A DNA stretch of 11,926 nucleotides from an uncultured Peptococcaceae bacterium (GCA_902462325.1 CABQBF010000074.1:1-11926), one strand, 5' to 3'; positions 1 to 6,249 are shown, numbered from the stretch's first letter. The notes: a model not told the origin generated them from the letters alone. Translations and numbers: made by a program.

Positions 1-113
1 AAAGACGTAACTATAGTACGACAAAAAACAAAAAGAATAATCCAGATAGAGTTGAGTTGAAAAAATACTGCCCGTTTTGTAAAACCCACACTTTGCACAA
101 AGAAACTAAATAA
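1..113 (+). CDS. rpmG: 50S ribosomal protein L33, 3' end only
   Basis: The window opens inside this gene. Reading codons from base 3 gives a C-terminal fragment starting [15 protein letters not shown] and ending HTLHKETK before TAA at 111-113. The CPFCKTHT segment supplies the second Cys pair of the zinc-binding form of L33; the first pair would lie upstream of the window. L33 is a small protein of the large subunit near the E site. Its position directly before secE is the usual Firmicutes order. The tRNA-Trp gene found between rpmG and secE in some relatives is absent: the gap is only 17 bp. The identification is firm despite truncation. Confidence 0.93.
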   Translation, partial: RRNYSTTKNKKNNPDRVELKKYCPFCKTHTLHKETK

Positions 114-130
114 GGTAGGATGATTGCCGA

Positions 131-346
131 ATGAGTGAAAAACAACCTGAAAAGAAAGTTGGTTTCTTTGCGAAAGCCAAAAGATCCAGTAAAGCCTCTC
201 TGAATGAATTGAAAAAGGTTCACTGGCCTACAAAAAAAGAGCTAATCACTTATACAAATGTTGTATTAGTAACAGTGGTTTTAATTGCAGCTTTAATTTG
301 GATTGTGGATTCTATTGTAGGTGGAATTTTTGGTTTATTAATTTAA
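131..346 (+). CDS. secE: Preprotein translocase subunit SecE
   Basis: This 71-aa protein is the short, single-membrane-span SecE of Gram-positive type. SecE clamps the SecY channel in the cytoplasmic membrane as part of SecYEG. Residues 1-22 are charged and Lys-rich. An amphipathic segment with the family hallmark ELKKVHWPTKKEL (about residues 25-37) follows, then one hydrophobic span (about 43-70) up to the C terminus. The ATG at 131 is preceded by an AGGTAGGA ribosome-binding site at 113-120. nusG follows after 17 bp, so the two are almost certainly cotranscribed, as in most bacteria. The length is normal for Firmicutes. Confidence 0.95.
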   Translation: MSEKQPEKKVGFFAKAKRSSKASLNELKKVHWPTKKELITYTNVVLVTVVLIAALIWIVDSIVGGIFGLLI

Positions 347-363
347 GTTAGGAGCCTGATTAT

Positions 364-894
364 ATGGAAGAAAAAAGCTGGTATGCAGTACATACCTATT
401 CAGGTTACGAAAACAAAGTAAAAACCAACTTGGAAAAACGAATTGAATCCATGAATATGGAAGATTATATCTTCCGAATTATGGTTCCAACAGAAGATGT
501 TGAGGAAAAAAAGAACGATAAGGTAAAGGTCAATAAAAGAAAAGTTTTTCCGGGATATGTTCTGGTGGAAATGATTATGACTGACGATTCCTGGTATGTT
601 GTGCGTAACACAACAGGGGTAACGGGTTTTGTCGGTGCTGGAACCAAGCCGGTTCCGCTGCATGAAGCAGAAGTGCAGACACTGCTGCGGCAGCAGGGAT
701 TGGAAGAAGCAAGACGGGTAACCGATTATGAAATCGGCGATAATGTAGAAATTTTAGACCCGTCCTTCCGCGGCATGATAGGACGAGTTAGCGCCATTGA
801 TATGGAAAAAGGTAAGGTAACAGTGATGCTTTCTCTGTTTGGTGGCCGTGAAACACCTGTCGATTTGGAATATGATCAGGTTTTTAAAGTTTAG
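364..894 (+). CDS. nusG: Transcription elongation/antitermination factor NusG
   Basis: The 176-aa protein has the two NusG domains. The NGN domain (about residues 4-112) contains WYAVHTYSGYENKVK near the start and the FPGYVLVEM core; it binds RNA polymerase at the beta' clamp and beta lobe. The KOW domain (about 122-176) has EIGDNVEILDPSFRGMIGRV and contacts ribosomal S10 or Rho in well-studied species. NusG modulates pausing and couples transcription with translation. AGGAG lies just upstream of the ATG. The TAG stop overlaps the 5' arm of a small palindromic hairpin (893-910). Length and order are normal and no frameshift is seen. Confidence 0.96.
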   Translation: MEEKSWYAVHTYSGYENKVKTNLEKRIESMNMEDYIFRIMVPTEDVEEKKNDKVKVNKRKVFPGYVLVEMIMTDDSWYVVRNTTGVTGFVGAGTKPVPLHEAEVQTLLRQQGLEEARRVTDYEIGDNVEILDPSFRGMIGRVSAIDMEKGKVTVMLSLFGGRETPVDLEYDQVFKV

Positions 895-910
895 ATATGC
901 TTGCATATCT
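893..910 (+). other. Small perfect hairpin overlapping the nusG stop codon
   Basis: AGATATGC (893-900), TT, GCATATCT (903-910) is a perfect inverted repeat. As RNA it would form a 7-bp stem closed by a CUUG tetraloop. No long U-tract follows (AGTTTTAGT), so it is unlikely to be a strong terminator. It could protect or delimit the nusG part of the transcript, or act as a pause site before the rplK leader. Confidence 0.5.
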
Positions 911-917
911 AGTTTTA

Positions 918-944
918 GTGGGAGGGAAACCCCCGTTATACCAC
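918..944 (+). promoter_or_regulatory. L1-binding leader motif before rplK (23S rRNA mimic)
   Basis: GTGGGAGG (918-925) and ATACCAC (938-944) pair through GTGG/CCAC and an inner GG/CC helix, with an asymmetric internal loop between. These are the conserved strands at the base of the L1 stalk of 23S rRNA (GUGGGAGG ... AUACCAC in E. coli H76-H77). L1 is the known feedback repressor of the L11-L1 operon and recognises such a mimic in mRNA. The motif ends 10 nt before the AAGGAGGTG ribosome-binding site (955-963) of rplK, so L1 binding could block initiation. Confidence 0.8.
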
Positions 945-971
945 ATTCTGTTTTAAGGAGGTGCACCAATA

Positions 972-1400
972 ATGGCAAAGAAAGTCGTTGGTTTTGTAAA
1001 ATTGCAAGTGCCTGCTGGGAAAGCAAATCCTGCACCACCAGTTGGTCCTGCATTAGGTCAGCATGGTGTTAATATCATGGGATTCTGTAAAGAATTCAAT
1101 GAAAGAACAAAAAATCAGGCAGGTTTAATTATTCCTGTTGAAATCACAGTTTACGCTGACCGTTCTTTCAGTTTTATCACAAAAACTCCACCAGCCGCAG
1201 TATTGTTGAAAAAAGCTGCTGGAATTGAAAGAGCTTCTGGCGAACCAAACCGCAAAAAGGTTGCAAAAGTGCCTGCTTCTAAAGTAAAAGCAATTGCTGA
1301 AGAAAAAATGCAGGATTTAAACGCTGCCAGCCTGGAAGCTGCAATCAGCATGATTGAAGGTACTGCAAGAAGCATGGGTATTGAAATCGTAGAAGACTAA
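972..1400 (+). CDS. rplK: 50S ribosomal protein L11
   Basis: The 142-aa protein has the full L11 architecture. The N-terminal domain (about 1-70) contains [20 protein letters not shown] with the proline-rich face where thiopeptide antibiotics bind. The C-terminal domain (about 75-142) binds the GTPase-associated 23S rRNA (H43/H44). L11 forms the base of the L12 stalk and is needed for factor binding and the stringent response through RelA-type enzymes. The ATG at 972 follows a strong AAGGAGGTG site (955-963). The prolines of the thiopeptide site look intact. It sits between nusG and rplA, each preceded by an L1-type regulatory motif. Confidence 0.97.
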   Translation: MAKKVVGFVKLQVPAGKANPAPPVGPALGQHGVNIMGFCKEFNERTKNQAGLIIPVEITVYADRSFSFITKTPPAAVLLKKAAGIERASGEPNRKKVAKVPASKVKAIAEEKMQDLNAASLEAAISMIEGTARSMGIEIVED

Positions 1401-1422
1401 TTGTTTTCTGCCGCGTAATGAT

Positions 1423-1448
1423 GTGGGAGGAATTTTCCGCAGAACCAC
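1423..1448 (+). promoter_or_regulatory. Second L1-binding leader motif before rplA (23S rRNA mimic)
   Basis: GTGGGAGG (1423-1430) and AACCAC (1443-1448) repeat the motif found before rplK, with the same GTGG/CCAC outer helix and GG/CC inner helix but a different loop. It directly abuts the ribosome-binding site AGAGGAGG (1449-1456) of rplA. This places a probable L1 repressor site at the L1 cistron itself, in addition to the one at rplK. Confidence 0.75.
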
Positions 1449-1466
1449 AGAGGAGGAAAAGAACGT

Positions 1467-2159
1467 ATGCCAAAGCATGGTAAAAAATATGTGGAAGCCA
1501 GCAAGCAGGTTGAAAAAGGAACTTTATACGAAGTAAACGATGCAATCGCGCTGGTGAAAAAAACTGCTGCTGCTAAATTCGATGAAACAGTGGAAGTTGC
1601 ATTTAGACTTGGCGTTGACCCAAGACAATCCGATCAGCAGATTCGTGGTGCGGTTGTACTGCCACACGGAACTGGGAAAAGCCAGACCGTATTAGTGTTT
1701 GCAAAAGGCGAAAAAGCAAAAGAAGCCGAAGCAGCCGGTGCAGACTTTGTCGGCGCTGAAGATATGGTGGCTAAAATCCAGGGCGGTTGGTTCGGATTTG
1801 ATGTTGCCGTTGCAACCCCTGATATGATGGGCGTTGTTGGTAAAATTGGTCGTCTGTTAGGGCCAAAAGGTTTAATGCCAAACCCAAAAACAGGTACTGT
1901 AACCATGGATGTTACCAAAGCTGTTAATGAAGTAAAAGCTGGTAAAATTGAATACCGTGTTGACAAAACAGGGATTATTCATGCTCCAATCGGAAAAGTT
2001 AGCTTTGAACAGGCGCATCTGGAAGATAACTTCAAAACTTTAGTTGACGTCATTGTAAAAGCAAAACCAGCCAGCCAGAAAGGTCAATACATTAAGAGCG
2101 TATCTGTTTCTTCAACAATGGGCCCTGGTGTAAAAATCAATCCTTTAAAATTGCAATAG
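1467..2159 (+). CDS. rplA: 50S ribosomal protein L1
   Basis: The 230-aa protein is full-length L1. Its N-terminal MPKHGKKY and the signature region around residues 120-145 ([20 protein letters not shown]) are characteristic. L1 binds the mobile L1 stalk of 23S rRNA, helps move deacylated tRNA out of the E site, and represses its own operon by binding a stalk mimic in the mRNA. Two such mimics are seen in this window. The ATG at 1467 has AGAGGAGG at 1449-1456. No terminator is evident between the TAG at 2159 and the promoter at 2165, so some transcripts may continue into rplJ-rplL. Confidence 0.97.
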   Translation: MPKHGKKYVEASKQVEKGTLYEVNDAIALVKKTAAAKFDETVEVAFRLGVDPRQSDQQIRGAVVLPHGTGKSQTVLVFAKGEKAKEAEAAGADFVGAEDMVAKIQGGWFGFDVAVATPDMMGVVGKIGRLLGPKGLMPNPKTGTVTMDVTKAVNEVKAGKIEYRVDKTGIIHAPIGKVSFEQAHLEDNFKTLVDVIVKAKPASQKGQYIKSVSVSSTMGPGVKINPLKLQ

Positions 2160-2164
2160 TTTTA

Positions 2165-2193
2165 TTGACAAGCAAGGATGAAATAGATATAAT
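2165..2193 (+). promoter_or_regulatory. Perfect-consensus sigma-A promoter for rplJ-rplL
   Basis: TTGACA (2165-2170) and TATAAT (2188-2193) are separated by exactly 17 bp, matching the housekeeping consensus at all twelve positions. The start site is expected near 2200. It begins only 6 nt after the rplA stop and gives the L10-L12 genes their own strong transcription, consistent with the need for four or more L12 copies per ribosome. Confidence 0.92.
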
Positions 2194-2199
2194 ATGAAT

Positions 2200-2376
2200 G
2201 CTTAACTGAATAGATTTTCGCTGTAGACAGTAGGTGTCGCAAGACTTAATTTCCTACCGAGGCCATTGTTGCTATGCAATTTCTGCCTTTGTGTTTCTAC
2301 GCAAAGGCTTTTTATATGGTCGGTCAGTAATTTCAGTTCTGTATTAATTATAATACACTCGTTAGGAGGTGCTGAA
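2200..2376 (+). ncRNA. L10 leader RNA (autoregulatory 5' UTR of rplJ-rplL)
   Basis: This untranslated leader has the hallmarks of the L10 leader family. A stem GTAGG/CCTAC (2230-2234 with 2253-2257) encloses a GTC-GCAA-GAC mini-hairpin (2236-2245) and is followed by the conserved CCGAGG (2257-2262). In known examples the L10-L12 complex binds this element. Downstream, GGC-ATTG (2261-2268) can pair with CAAT (2277-2280) and GCC (2285-2287), which would sequester the 5' arm of the terminator at 2285-2313. That offers an antiterminator/terminator switch like the one described for B. subtilis rplJL. The exact alternative pairing is my inference. Confidence 0.88.
2285..2313 (+). terminator. Intrinsic terminator (attenuator) inside the L10 leader
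   Basis: GCCTTTGTG (2285-2293) pairs with CGCAAAGGC (2300-2308, one G-T wobble) around a 6-nt loop and is followed by five T residues (2309-2313). It lies between the promoter and the rplJ start, so it must be partly read through. Excess L10-L12 probably favours termination. Confidence 0.85.
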
Positions 2377-2868
2377 ATGGGTAGTTTAGAAGGAAAAAAG
2401 GCTATTGTAGCTGAATTAGTTGAGAAGTTTAATACTTCTAAAACAATCGTAGTTGTAGACTACCGTGGTTTAACGGTAGCACAGGCTACAAAATTGAGAA
2501 AACAGTTGAGAGAAGCAGGTGTTGATTACCGCGTTGTAAAAAACACATTGCTGACAATCGCTGCAAAAGAAGCTGGTGCAGATGCGCTGGTGCCTACTTT
2601 TAAAGGGGTAACTGCTATCGCGTTCGGCGGAGAAGATTTAATCGCTCCTGCACAGATTATCTCAAAATTTTCTAAGGAAAATAAAATCCTGGAAATTAAA
2701 GGCGGTCTGTTAGAAGGCGAATATCTGGATCAGGCTGGCGTTATCGCTCTGGGCGAACTGCCACCAAAAGAAGTTCTGCTGGCTCAGGTTGCTTCTTGTT
2801 TCCAGGCTCCAATCCAGAGAATGGCTTATGTATTGGAAGAAATCCGCAAATCCAAAGAAACTGCGTAA
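2377..2868 (+). CDS. rplJ: 50S ribosomal protein L10
   Basis: I place the start at ATG 2377 (MGSLEGKKAIVAELVEKF), preceded by AGGAGG (2364-2369). The reading frame is open upstream, but that part lies in the leader and its terminator. The protein is 163 aa, typical for L10. Residues about 1-130 form the rRNA-binding domain, with VVVDYRGLTVAQATKLRKQL and YRVVKNTL recognisable. The C-terminal helix (about 135-163) anchors L12 dimers. L10 with L12 forms the stalk that recruits translation GTPases and also binds the leader RNA to limit its own synthesis. A 6-bp inverted repeat (GTATTA/TAATAC, 2341-2356) precedes the ribosome-binding site. Confidence 0.96.
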   Translation: MGSLEGKKAIVAELVEKFNTSKTIVVVDYRGLTVAQATKLRKQLREAGVDYRVVKNTLLTIAAKEAGADALVPTFKGVTAIAFGGEDLIAPAQIISKFSKENKILEIKGGLLEGEYLDQAGVIALGELPPKEVLLAQVASCFQAPIQRMAYVLEEIRKSKETA

Positions 2869-2886
2869 GACGGTGCGCATAGTTTC
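2857..2886 (+). other. Hairpin spanning the rplJ stop codon
   Basis: GAAACTGCG (2857-2865) can pair with CGC-AT-AGTTTC (2876-2886), giving 6 + 3 bp with a 2-nt bulge around a 10-nt loop. The rplJ TAA (2866-2868) sits in the loop. It has no U-tract, so it is not a terminator. A processing site or a device separating L10 and L12 translation rates is possible. Confidence 0.45.
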
Positions 2887-2916
2887 GTAAAATAAATGAA
2901 AATAGGAGAGATTACA

Positions 2917-3288
2917 ATGTCTAAAATTCAAACAATCATTGATACAGTAAAAGAATTATCTGTTATCGAATTATCCGAATTAGTAAAAGCTTTCGAAGAA
3001 GAATTCGGCGTAAGTGCTGCTGCTCCTGTAGCTGTAGCTGTAGCTGGCGGCGCTGCTGCTCCTGCTGAAGAAGAACAGACTGAATTTGACGTAATTCTGA
3101 CTTCTGCTGGCGGCAACAAAATTGCTGTTATCAAAGCAGTACGTGAAATCACCGGCTTAGGCTTGAAAGAAGCAAAAGAAGTTGTTGACGGTGCTCCAAA
3201 ACCTGTAAAAGAAAAAGTTGAAAAAGCTGAAGCAGAAGAAATTAAGAAAAAATTGGAAGATGCAGGCGCTAGCGTAGAAGTAAAATAA
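2917..3288 (+). CDS. rplL: 50S ribosomal protein L7/L12
   Basis: The start is ATG 2917 ([20 protein letters not shown]), with AGGAG at 2904-2908; an upstream in-frame ATG at 2896 lacks a site. The protein is 123 aa. The N-terminal dimerisation helices (about 1-31) bind L10. An Ala/Val/Pro-rich flexible hinge (about 33-51) follows. The globular C-terminal domain (about 54-123) has [20 protein letters not shown] and recruits EF-Tu, EF-G, IF2 and release factors. It is the last gene of the L10 unit and is closed by a long perfect hairpin. In most bacteria rpoB would follow directly; here it does not. Confidence 0.97.
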   Translation: MSKIQTIIDTVKELSVIELSELVKAFEEEFGVSAAAPVAVAVAGGAAAPAEEEQTEFDVILTSAGGNKIAVIKAVREITGLGLKEAKEVVDGAPKPVKEKVEKAEAEEIKKKLEDAGASVEVK

Positions 3289-3316
3289 TTTTTGTAGCAA
3301 TTGATTTTCTGAGATG

Positions 3317-3378
3317 AGCAACAACAAAGAGCATTTATTTTCTGTGTAAATAGAAAATAAATGCTCTTTGTTGTTGCT
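3317..3378 (+). terminator. Long perfect hairpin after rplL, probable terminator
   Basis: A 27-nt arm (3317-3343) is perfectly complementary to 3352-3378 around an 8-nt loop (GTGTAAAT). The descending arm is T-rich (CTTTGTTGTTGCTTG) but there is no clean U-tract. It lies between the convergent rplL and tetR genes and could stop transcription from either side. A stem this long and perfect is also a likely RNase III substrate. Confidence 0.7.
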
Positions 3379-3473
3379 TGTAGTCACTGTAACAGGCGTT
3401 GCGGTAACCTATTAAAAATAAAAGATGTCACAATTTTAGAAAAACTGATGTTGAGCCTCGGTCATTGCGCGAG

Positions 3474-3502
3474 AGTATAACATTTTGTATGGCATCATAC
3501 AA
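3474..3502 (-). promoter_or_regulatory. Possible minus-strand promoter between tetR and rplL
   Basis: On the minus strand TTGTAT (3497-3502) and TATACT (3474-3479) are separated by 17 bp, with 4/6 and 5/6 consensus matches. A transcript would start near 3467 and run leftward into the 27-bp hairpin. No ORF is evident there. The -35 overlaps a 7-bp inverted repeat (TTGTATG/CATACAA, 3485-3502). Chance occurrence in AT-rich DNA is quite possible. Confidence 0.3.
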
Positions 3503-3525
3503 GAGCTATCCTGAAGGTATGTCTT

Positions 3526-4095
3526 TTACAGTAGATTATTTTGCACCGTTGTATTAACATAGGAAAATAATCGTTGAATGTCAATTTGACTATTTTGCTC
3601 CAAATGCCATTTAATAGTAGTCATTACGAGAGACGCATATAAGGTTGCAAGATAATCTTTAAATTCTGGATTCTCGATTGTGGTGTTATTAATATGTATC
3701 AGACAATGTTTTCGGAGTAAGGCTTCCATGTCTCGATAGAGATGCAGCTCATCCCCTTCATTTTCCCATAATAATAAAAGTGTACGTCGGTTTGCCTGCA
3801 GATAATTATATATAGATAAGATGGTGGACTGTGTTTCTTGCGTATTATTTTGTGTATTAAACCGTTTATCAATGAAAGGCGTTATGGCTTCTATGCATTC
3901 TGCGGCACATTGTGCTGCTAAATCGTATTTGTCGTGATAATATTTATAGAACGTAGCTCTGTTGATTTTCGCATTATCCAGAATTTCTCGAACACGTAGT
4001 TTATGCAAAGACTTTGTTTCTAAAAGTGTCAAAAAAGTTTCTTTTATATTTGCCTTCGTTTTCTGCACCCGTAAATCTTCTTTTTTTTGCTCCAT
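3526..4095 (-). CDS. TetR/AcrR-family transcriptional regulator
   Basis: The 189-aa protein has an N-terminal helix-turn-helix of TetR type (about residues 10-58). It reads KANIKETFLTLLETKSLHKLRVREI, with the recognition part INRATFYKYYHDKYDL, a strong family signature. The remainder (about 65-189) is a helical ligand-binding/dimerisation region with no motif that reveals a ligand. ATG 4095 has GAGGA upstream on the minus strand. It is transcribed away from the hydrolase gene, whose promoter it may control. TetR proteins often repress themselves and a divergent neighbour. An A8 run lies in codons 3-6. It sits inside the rplL-rpoB interval, so it is accessory rather than part of the core cluster. 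Confidence 0.88.
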   Translation of the reverse strand: MEQKKEDLRVQKTKANIKETFLTLLETKSLHKLRVREILDNAKINRATFYKYYHDKYDLAAQCAAECIEAITPFIDKRFNTQNNTQETQSTILSIYNYLQANRRTLLLLWENEGDELHLYRDMEALLRKHCLIHINNTTIENPEFKDYLATLYASLVMTTIKWHLEQNSQIDIQRLFSYVNTTVQNNLL

Positions 4096-4113
4096 GTTTT
4101 TGTCCTCATCTAT

Positions 4114-4139
4114 TTATAGTTTTTGGCATCTAACTATAA
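4114..4139. promoter_or_regulatory. Candidate TetR operator (inverted repeat)
   Basis: TTATAGTT (4114-4121) and AACTATAA (4132-4139) form an 8-10-8 inverted repeat that overlaps the expected tetR transcription start, about 20 bp upstream of its start codon. This is the typical size and place for an autoregulatory TetR-family operator. It could alternatively be a hairpin in the tetR leader. Confidence 0.5.
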
Positions 4140-4141
4140 TA

Positions 4142-4170
4142 ATATTACTTGTCTGGGCAAACTTTGTCAA
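4142..4170 (-). promoter_or_regulatory. Promoter of the tetR gene
   Basis: On the minus strand a perfect -35 TTGACA (4165-4170) is followed after 17 bp by TAATAT (4142-4147, 4/6). The start would fall near 4135, inside the candidate operator. Confidence 0.65.
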
Positions 4171-4247
4171 CTAAGGATATTTTCATAGCATAATGAACAA
4201 TATGGTGTCTTTCGTTTGTTATACATATACTTAATAAATTCTATCGA

Positions 4248-4276
4248 TTGTTTTCATGTGTTTTGTGAACTAAAAT
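4248..4276 (+). promoter_or_regulatory. Candidate promoter of the hydrolase gene
   Basis: TTGTTT (4248-4253, 3/6) and TAAAAT (4271-4276, 5/6) are 17 bp apart. The start would be near 4283, which puts the whole MITE inside the 5' UTR. The -35 is weak and other assignments are possible in this AT-rich stretch. Confidence 0.4.
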
Positions 4277-4310
4277 AAAAGTTGATAAGAATTCCCTGAT
4301 AATGGTTTTA

Positions 4311-4450
4311 GGTTCTGTTAAGAAAATATGAAAGACAATAACCATGAATAGCGTGGGAGTAAGATTCATTTAAGGAGATAAAGGCCAAGACTGCAAAGCT
4401 TTGATATAAAGGGTTTTCATGACTTTTTTCCCTAACAACTTAACAGAACC
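4311..4450. mobile_element. MITE-like non-autonomous insertion, 140 bp
   Basis: Perfect 12-bp terminal inverted repeats, GGTTCTGTTAAG (4311-4322) and CTTAACAGAACC (4439-4450), are flanked by an exact 8-bp direct repeat TGGTTTTA (4303-4310 and 4451-4458), the expected target-site duplication. There is no transposase ORF, so mobility would depend on an enzyme encoded elsewhere. An 8-bp duplication and GGTTCTGTT-type ends fit families such as IS6 or IS1595, but I cannot assign the family. Internal short repeats (ATGAAT/ATTCAT, CAAAGCTTTG) suggest folding. The element lies 26 bp upstream of the hydrolase start codon. Removing it with one duplication copy restores a compact leader and ribosome-binding site. 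Confidence 0.85.
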
Positions 4451-4476
4451 TGGTTTTAGGAAAGGAGAAATTTATT

Positions 4477-6249
4477 ATGAATGAAGAAGTAAAAAAGATG
4501 ATGTTGTTCAAACCATCTGTAGAATTTGTAGACGATGGCGTTACTCATGGAATTTTGGTTCGCTTTGCTCCAGGAACCAGAGTGTTGCCGAAAGGCTATC
4601 AGTTGGATGACAGATTTAAACCGCTTGCTTGTGATATTATTTTTGAAAAAGATGTACCGGTTAAGCTTAGAGATGGTGTTACAATTTATACGGATATTTT
4701 CCGTCCTGCTACAGATGAAAAAGTTCCAGCCATCATAGCATGGAGCCCTTACGGTAAAAGCAGCGGCAATGCACCACGTTATACGGATATGTTTAAAATG
4801 ATTGGAATCCCTGATGATGCACTGTCTGGTTTTCAAAAATTTGAAGGGCCGGATCCGGCATGGTGGTGCGAAAAAGGATATGCAGTTTGCCATCCCGATC
4901 CCCGGGGCATTGTTCACAGCGAAGGCGATATTGTCATGTTGGGTTCTCAGGAGGCAGAGGATTGTTATGATTATATTGAATGGCTGGCTCTGCAAGAGTG
5001 GTGCAGTGGAAAGACAGCACTGACAGGAACCTCGTATCTGGCCATGACACAATGGGCCATTGCGGCGGAACGGCCTCCACATCTTACCTGTATTAATCCA
5101 AATGAAGGCTTGCAGGATGCCTATCGCGATTGGAGTAACCGCGGTGGTATACCCGACCCTGAATTTATGCGGCTTTTAAGTGATGTGAACCATGTTCATG
5201 CAGGAAAATTGGTGCAGCGTGAAGATATCGCAAGGGAAGCATTTGAATATCCCTTTGCAAATGTTCCGCTCTGGGAGGATAAAGTGACCCACCCAGAAAA
5301 AATTGAGTGCCCAGCTTTGGTGGTGGGAAGTTATACCAATACATTACACAGTAACGGTACCTTCCGTGCATGGAGAATGTTAGGAAGCAAAGAGAAATGG
5401 CTGCGAATTCATAATTCACAGGAATGGCCTGATTACTATGCCGAAGAAAGCCAGCAGGATCGTCTGAAATTTTTCGATTATTATCTTAAAGGTATTGATA
5501 ATGGCTGGGAAAAGACAGCAATCGTGCGGTACACTTTGCAGGATTTGGAGGGCGGCGACATTACGGGCATTGAATCGGAAGTGTTTCCCCCCGAAGGCAC
5601 AACATACCATAAACTATTTTTAAACGGTGGGGCCAGAATTATGGCCGAACAACAAATACCGGTGGATATTCCTGTTCAGATATCTACAGCACACATGGCA
5701 CCCGTGTTACCGCAAGCATCGTTTATTTATACTGTTCATGAACGCACAGAGATGATTGGTTATCCAAAATTGAAACTCTGGGTAGAGACAAAAGAAACGG
5801 ATGATATGGACGTTTTTGTGCTGGTTCAAAAATTGGACAAAAACGGGAATGTGTTGCGACAGATTACCATTCCAAACAAATCTGCAAGAATTTATGACAA
5901 CGGCGACTTCGGCGCATCTGTTACCGTTTATCCTGGTTTGAGCGGTATTCAGCGTTTGTCTATGCGGCATTTAGACGAAGAAAAAGCAACGGATATTATT
6001 CCGGCTTATACCTTTGACCGCAGTGAAAAACTGGCGCAGGGAGAAATCGTTCCGGTGGAAATAGAACTTTCCACAATAGGTATGGTGCTATATCCTGGTG
6101 AAAGTTTGAGATTGCTTGTCAGCACGCAGAATATCCTGGGCAATATGATGCCGCTAAACAAGCCTTACGTTCCGCATAATAAAGGATTTCTGATTATTCA
6201 TGCAGGAGGTCAGTATGATTCCTATCTGCAGGTACCAATAAAAAACTAA
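4477..6249 (+). CDS. CocE/NonD-type alpha/beta hydrolase (X-Pro dipeptidyl-peptidase-like)
   Basis: The 590-aa protein has the two-domain layout of the family. An alpha/beta hydrolase core spans about 40-330 and a beta-rich C-terminal domain of the X-Pro dipeptidyl-peptidase type about 340-585. The nucleophile elbow is GTSYLAMTQW, with Ser186. WSPYGK (Tyr92) matches the oxyanion-hole tyrosine position. The usual acid and His segments are divergent: GSYTNTLHSNGTF (from about 284) replaces the common GWYD-type motif, and LRIHNSQEWPD (309-319) replaces the GPWxHG-type motif. Characterised relatives hydrolyse esters or acyl amides, or release X-Pro dipeptides; the substrate here cannot be predicted. 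No signal peptide is seen, so it is probably cytoplasmic. AAGGAG (4462-4467) precedes ATG 4477. It is divergent from tetR and has its own terminator, so it is monocistronic. Confidence 0.85.
   Translation: MNEEVKKMMLFKPSVEFVDDGVTHGILVRFAPGTRVLPKGYQLDDRFKPLACDIIFEKDVPVKLRDGVTIYTDIFRPATDEKVPAIIAWSPYGKSSGNAPRYTDMFKMIGIPDDALSGFQKFEGPDPAWWCEKGYAVCHPDPRGIVHSEGDIVMLGSQEAEDCYDYIEWLALQEWCSGKTALTGTSYLAMTQWAIAAERPPHLTCINPNEGLQDAYRDWSNRGGIPDPEFMRLLSDVNHVHAGKLVQREDIAREAFEYPFANVPLWEDKVTHPEKIECPALVVGSYTNTLHSNGTFRAWRMLGSKEKWLRIHNSQEWPDYYAEESQQDRLKFFDYYLKGIDNGWEKTAIVRYTLQDLEGGDITGIESEVFPPEGTTYHKLFLNGGARIMAEQQIPVDIPVQISTAHMAPVLPQASFIYTVHERTEMIGYPKLKLWVETKETDDMDVFVLVQKLDKNGNVLRQITIPNKSARIYDNGDFGASVTVYPGLSGIQRLSMRHLDEEKATDIIPAYTFDRSEKLAQGEIVPVEIELSTIGMVLYPGESLRLLVSTQNILGNMMPLNKPYVPHNKGFLIIHAGGQYDSYLQVPIKN

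Larger units (their letters stand above)
4096..4476. other. Divergent intergenic region, tetR / hydrolase
   Basis: This 381-bp AT-rich region holds no gene. It contains the tetR promoter and a candidate operator on the left, a candidate plus-strand promoter for the hydrolase (4248-4276), a complete MITE (4311-4450) with its 8-bp duplication, and the hydrolase ribosome-binding site AAGGAG (4462-4467). I see no clear structure in about 4171-4247. Confidence 0.7.

Noticed and set aside
2266..2376. In-frame 5' extension of rplJ by 37 codons
   Set aside because: It runs through the L10 leader terminator, has no ribosome-binding site, and the L10 family begins at the ATG at 2377 with AGGAGG upstream.
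4081..4088. A8 run at the start of tetR as a phase-variation switch
   Set aside because: An 8-base homopolymer encoding Lys-Lys in an AT-rich gene is common, and the frame is intact; nothing else supports switching.
5021..5050. Selfish element or defence system in the accessory segment
   Set aside because: The two accessory genes are a TetR regulator and a metabolic hydrolase. I see no nuclease, toxin, integrase or phage protein.
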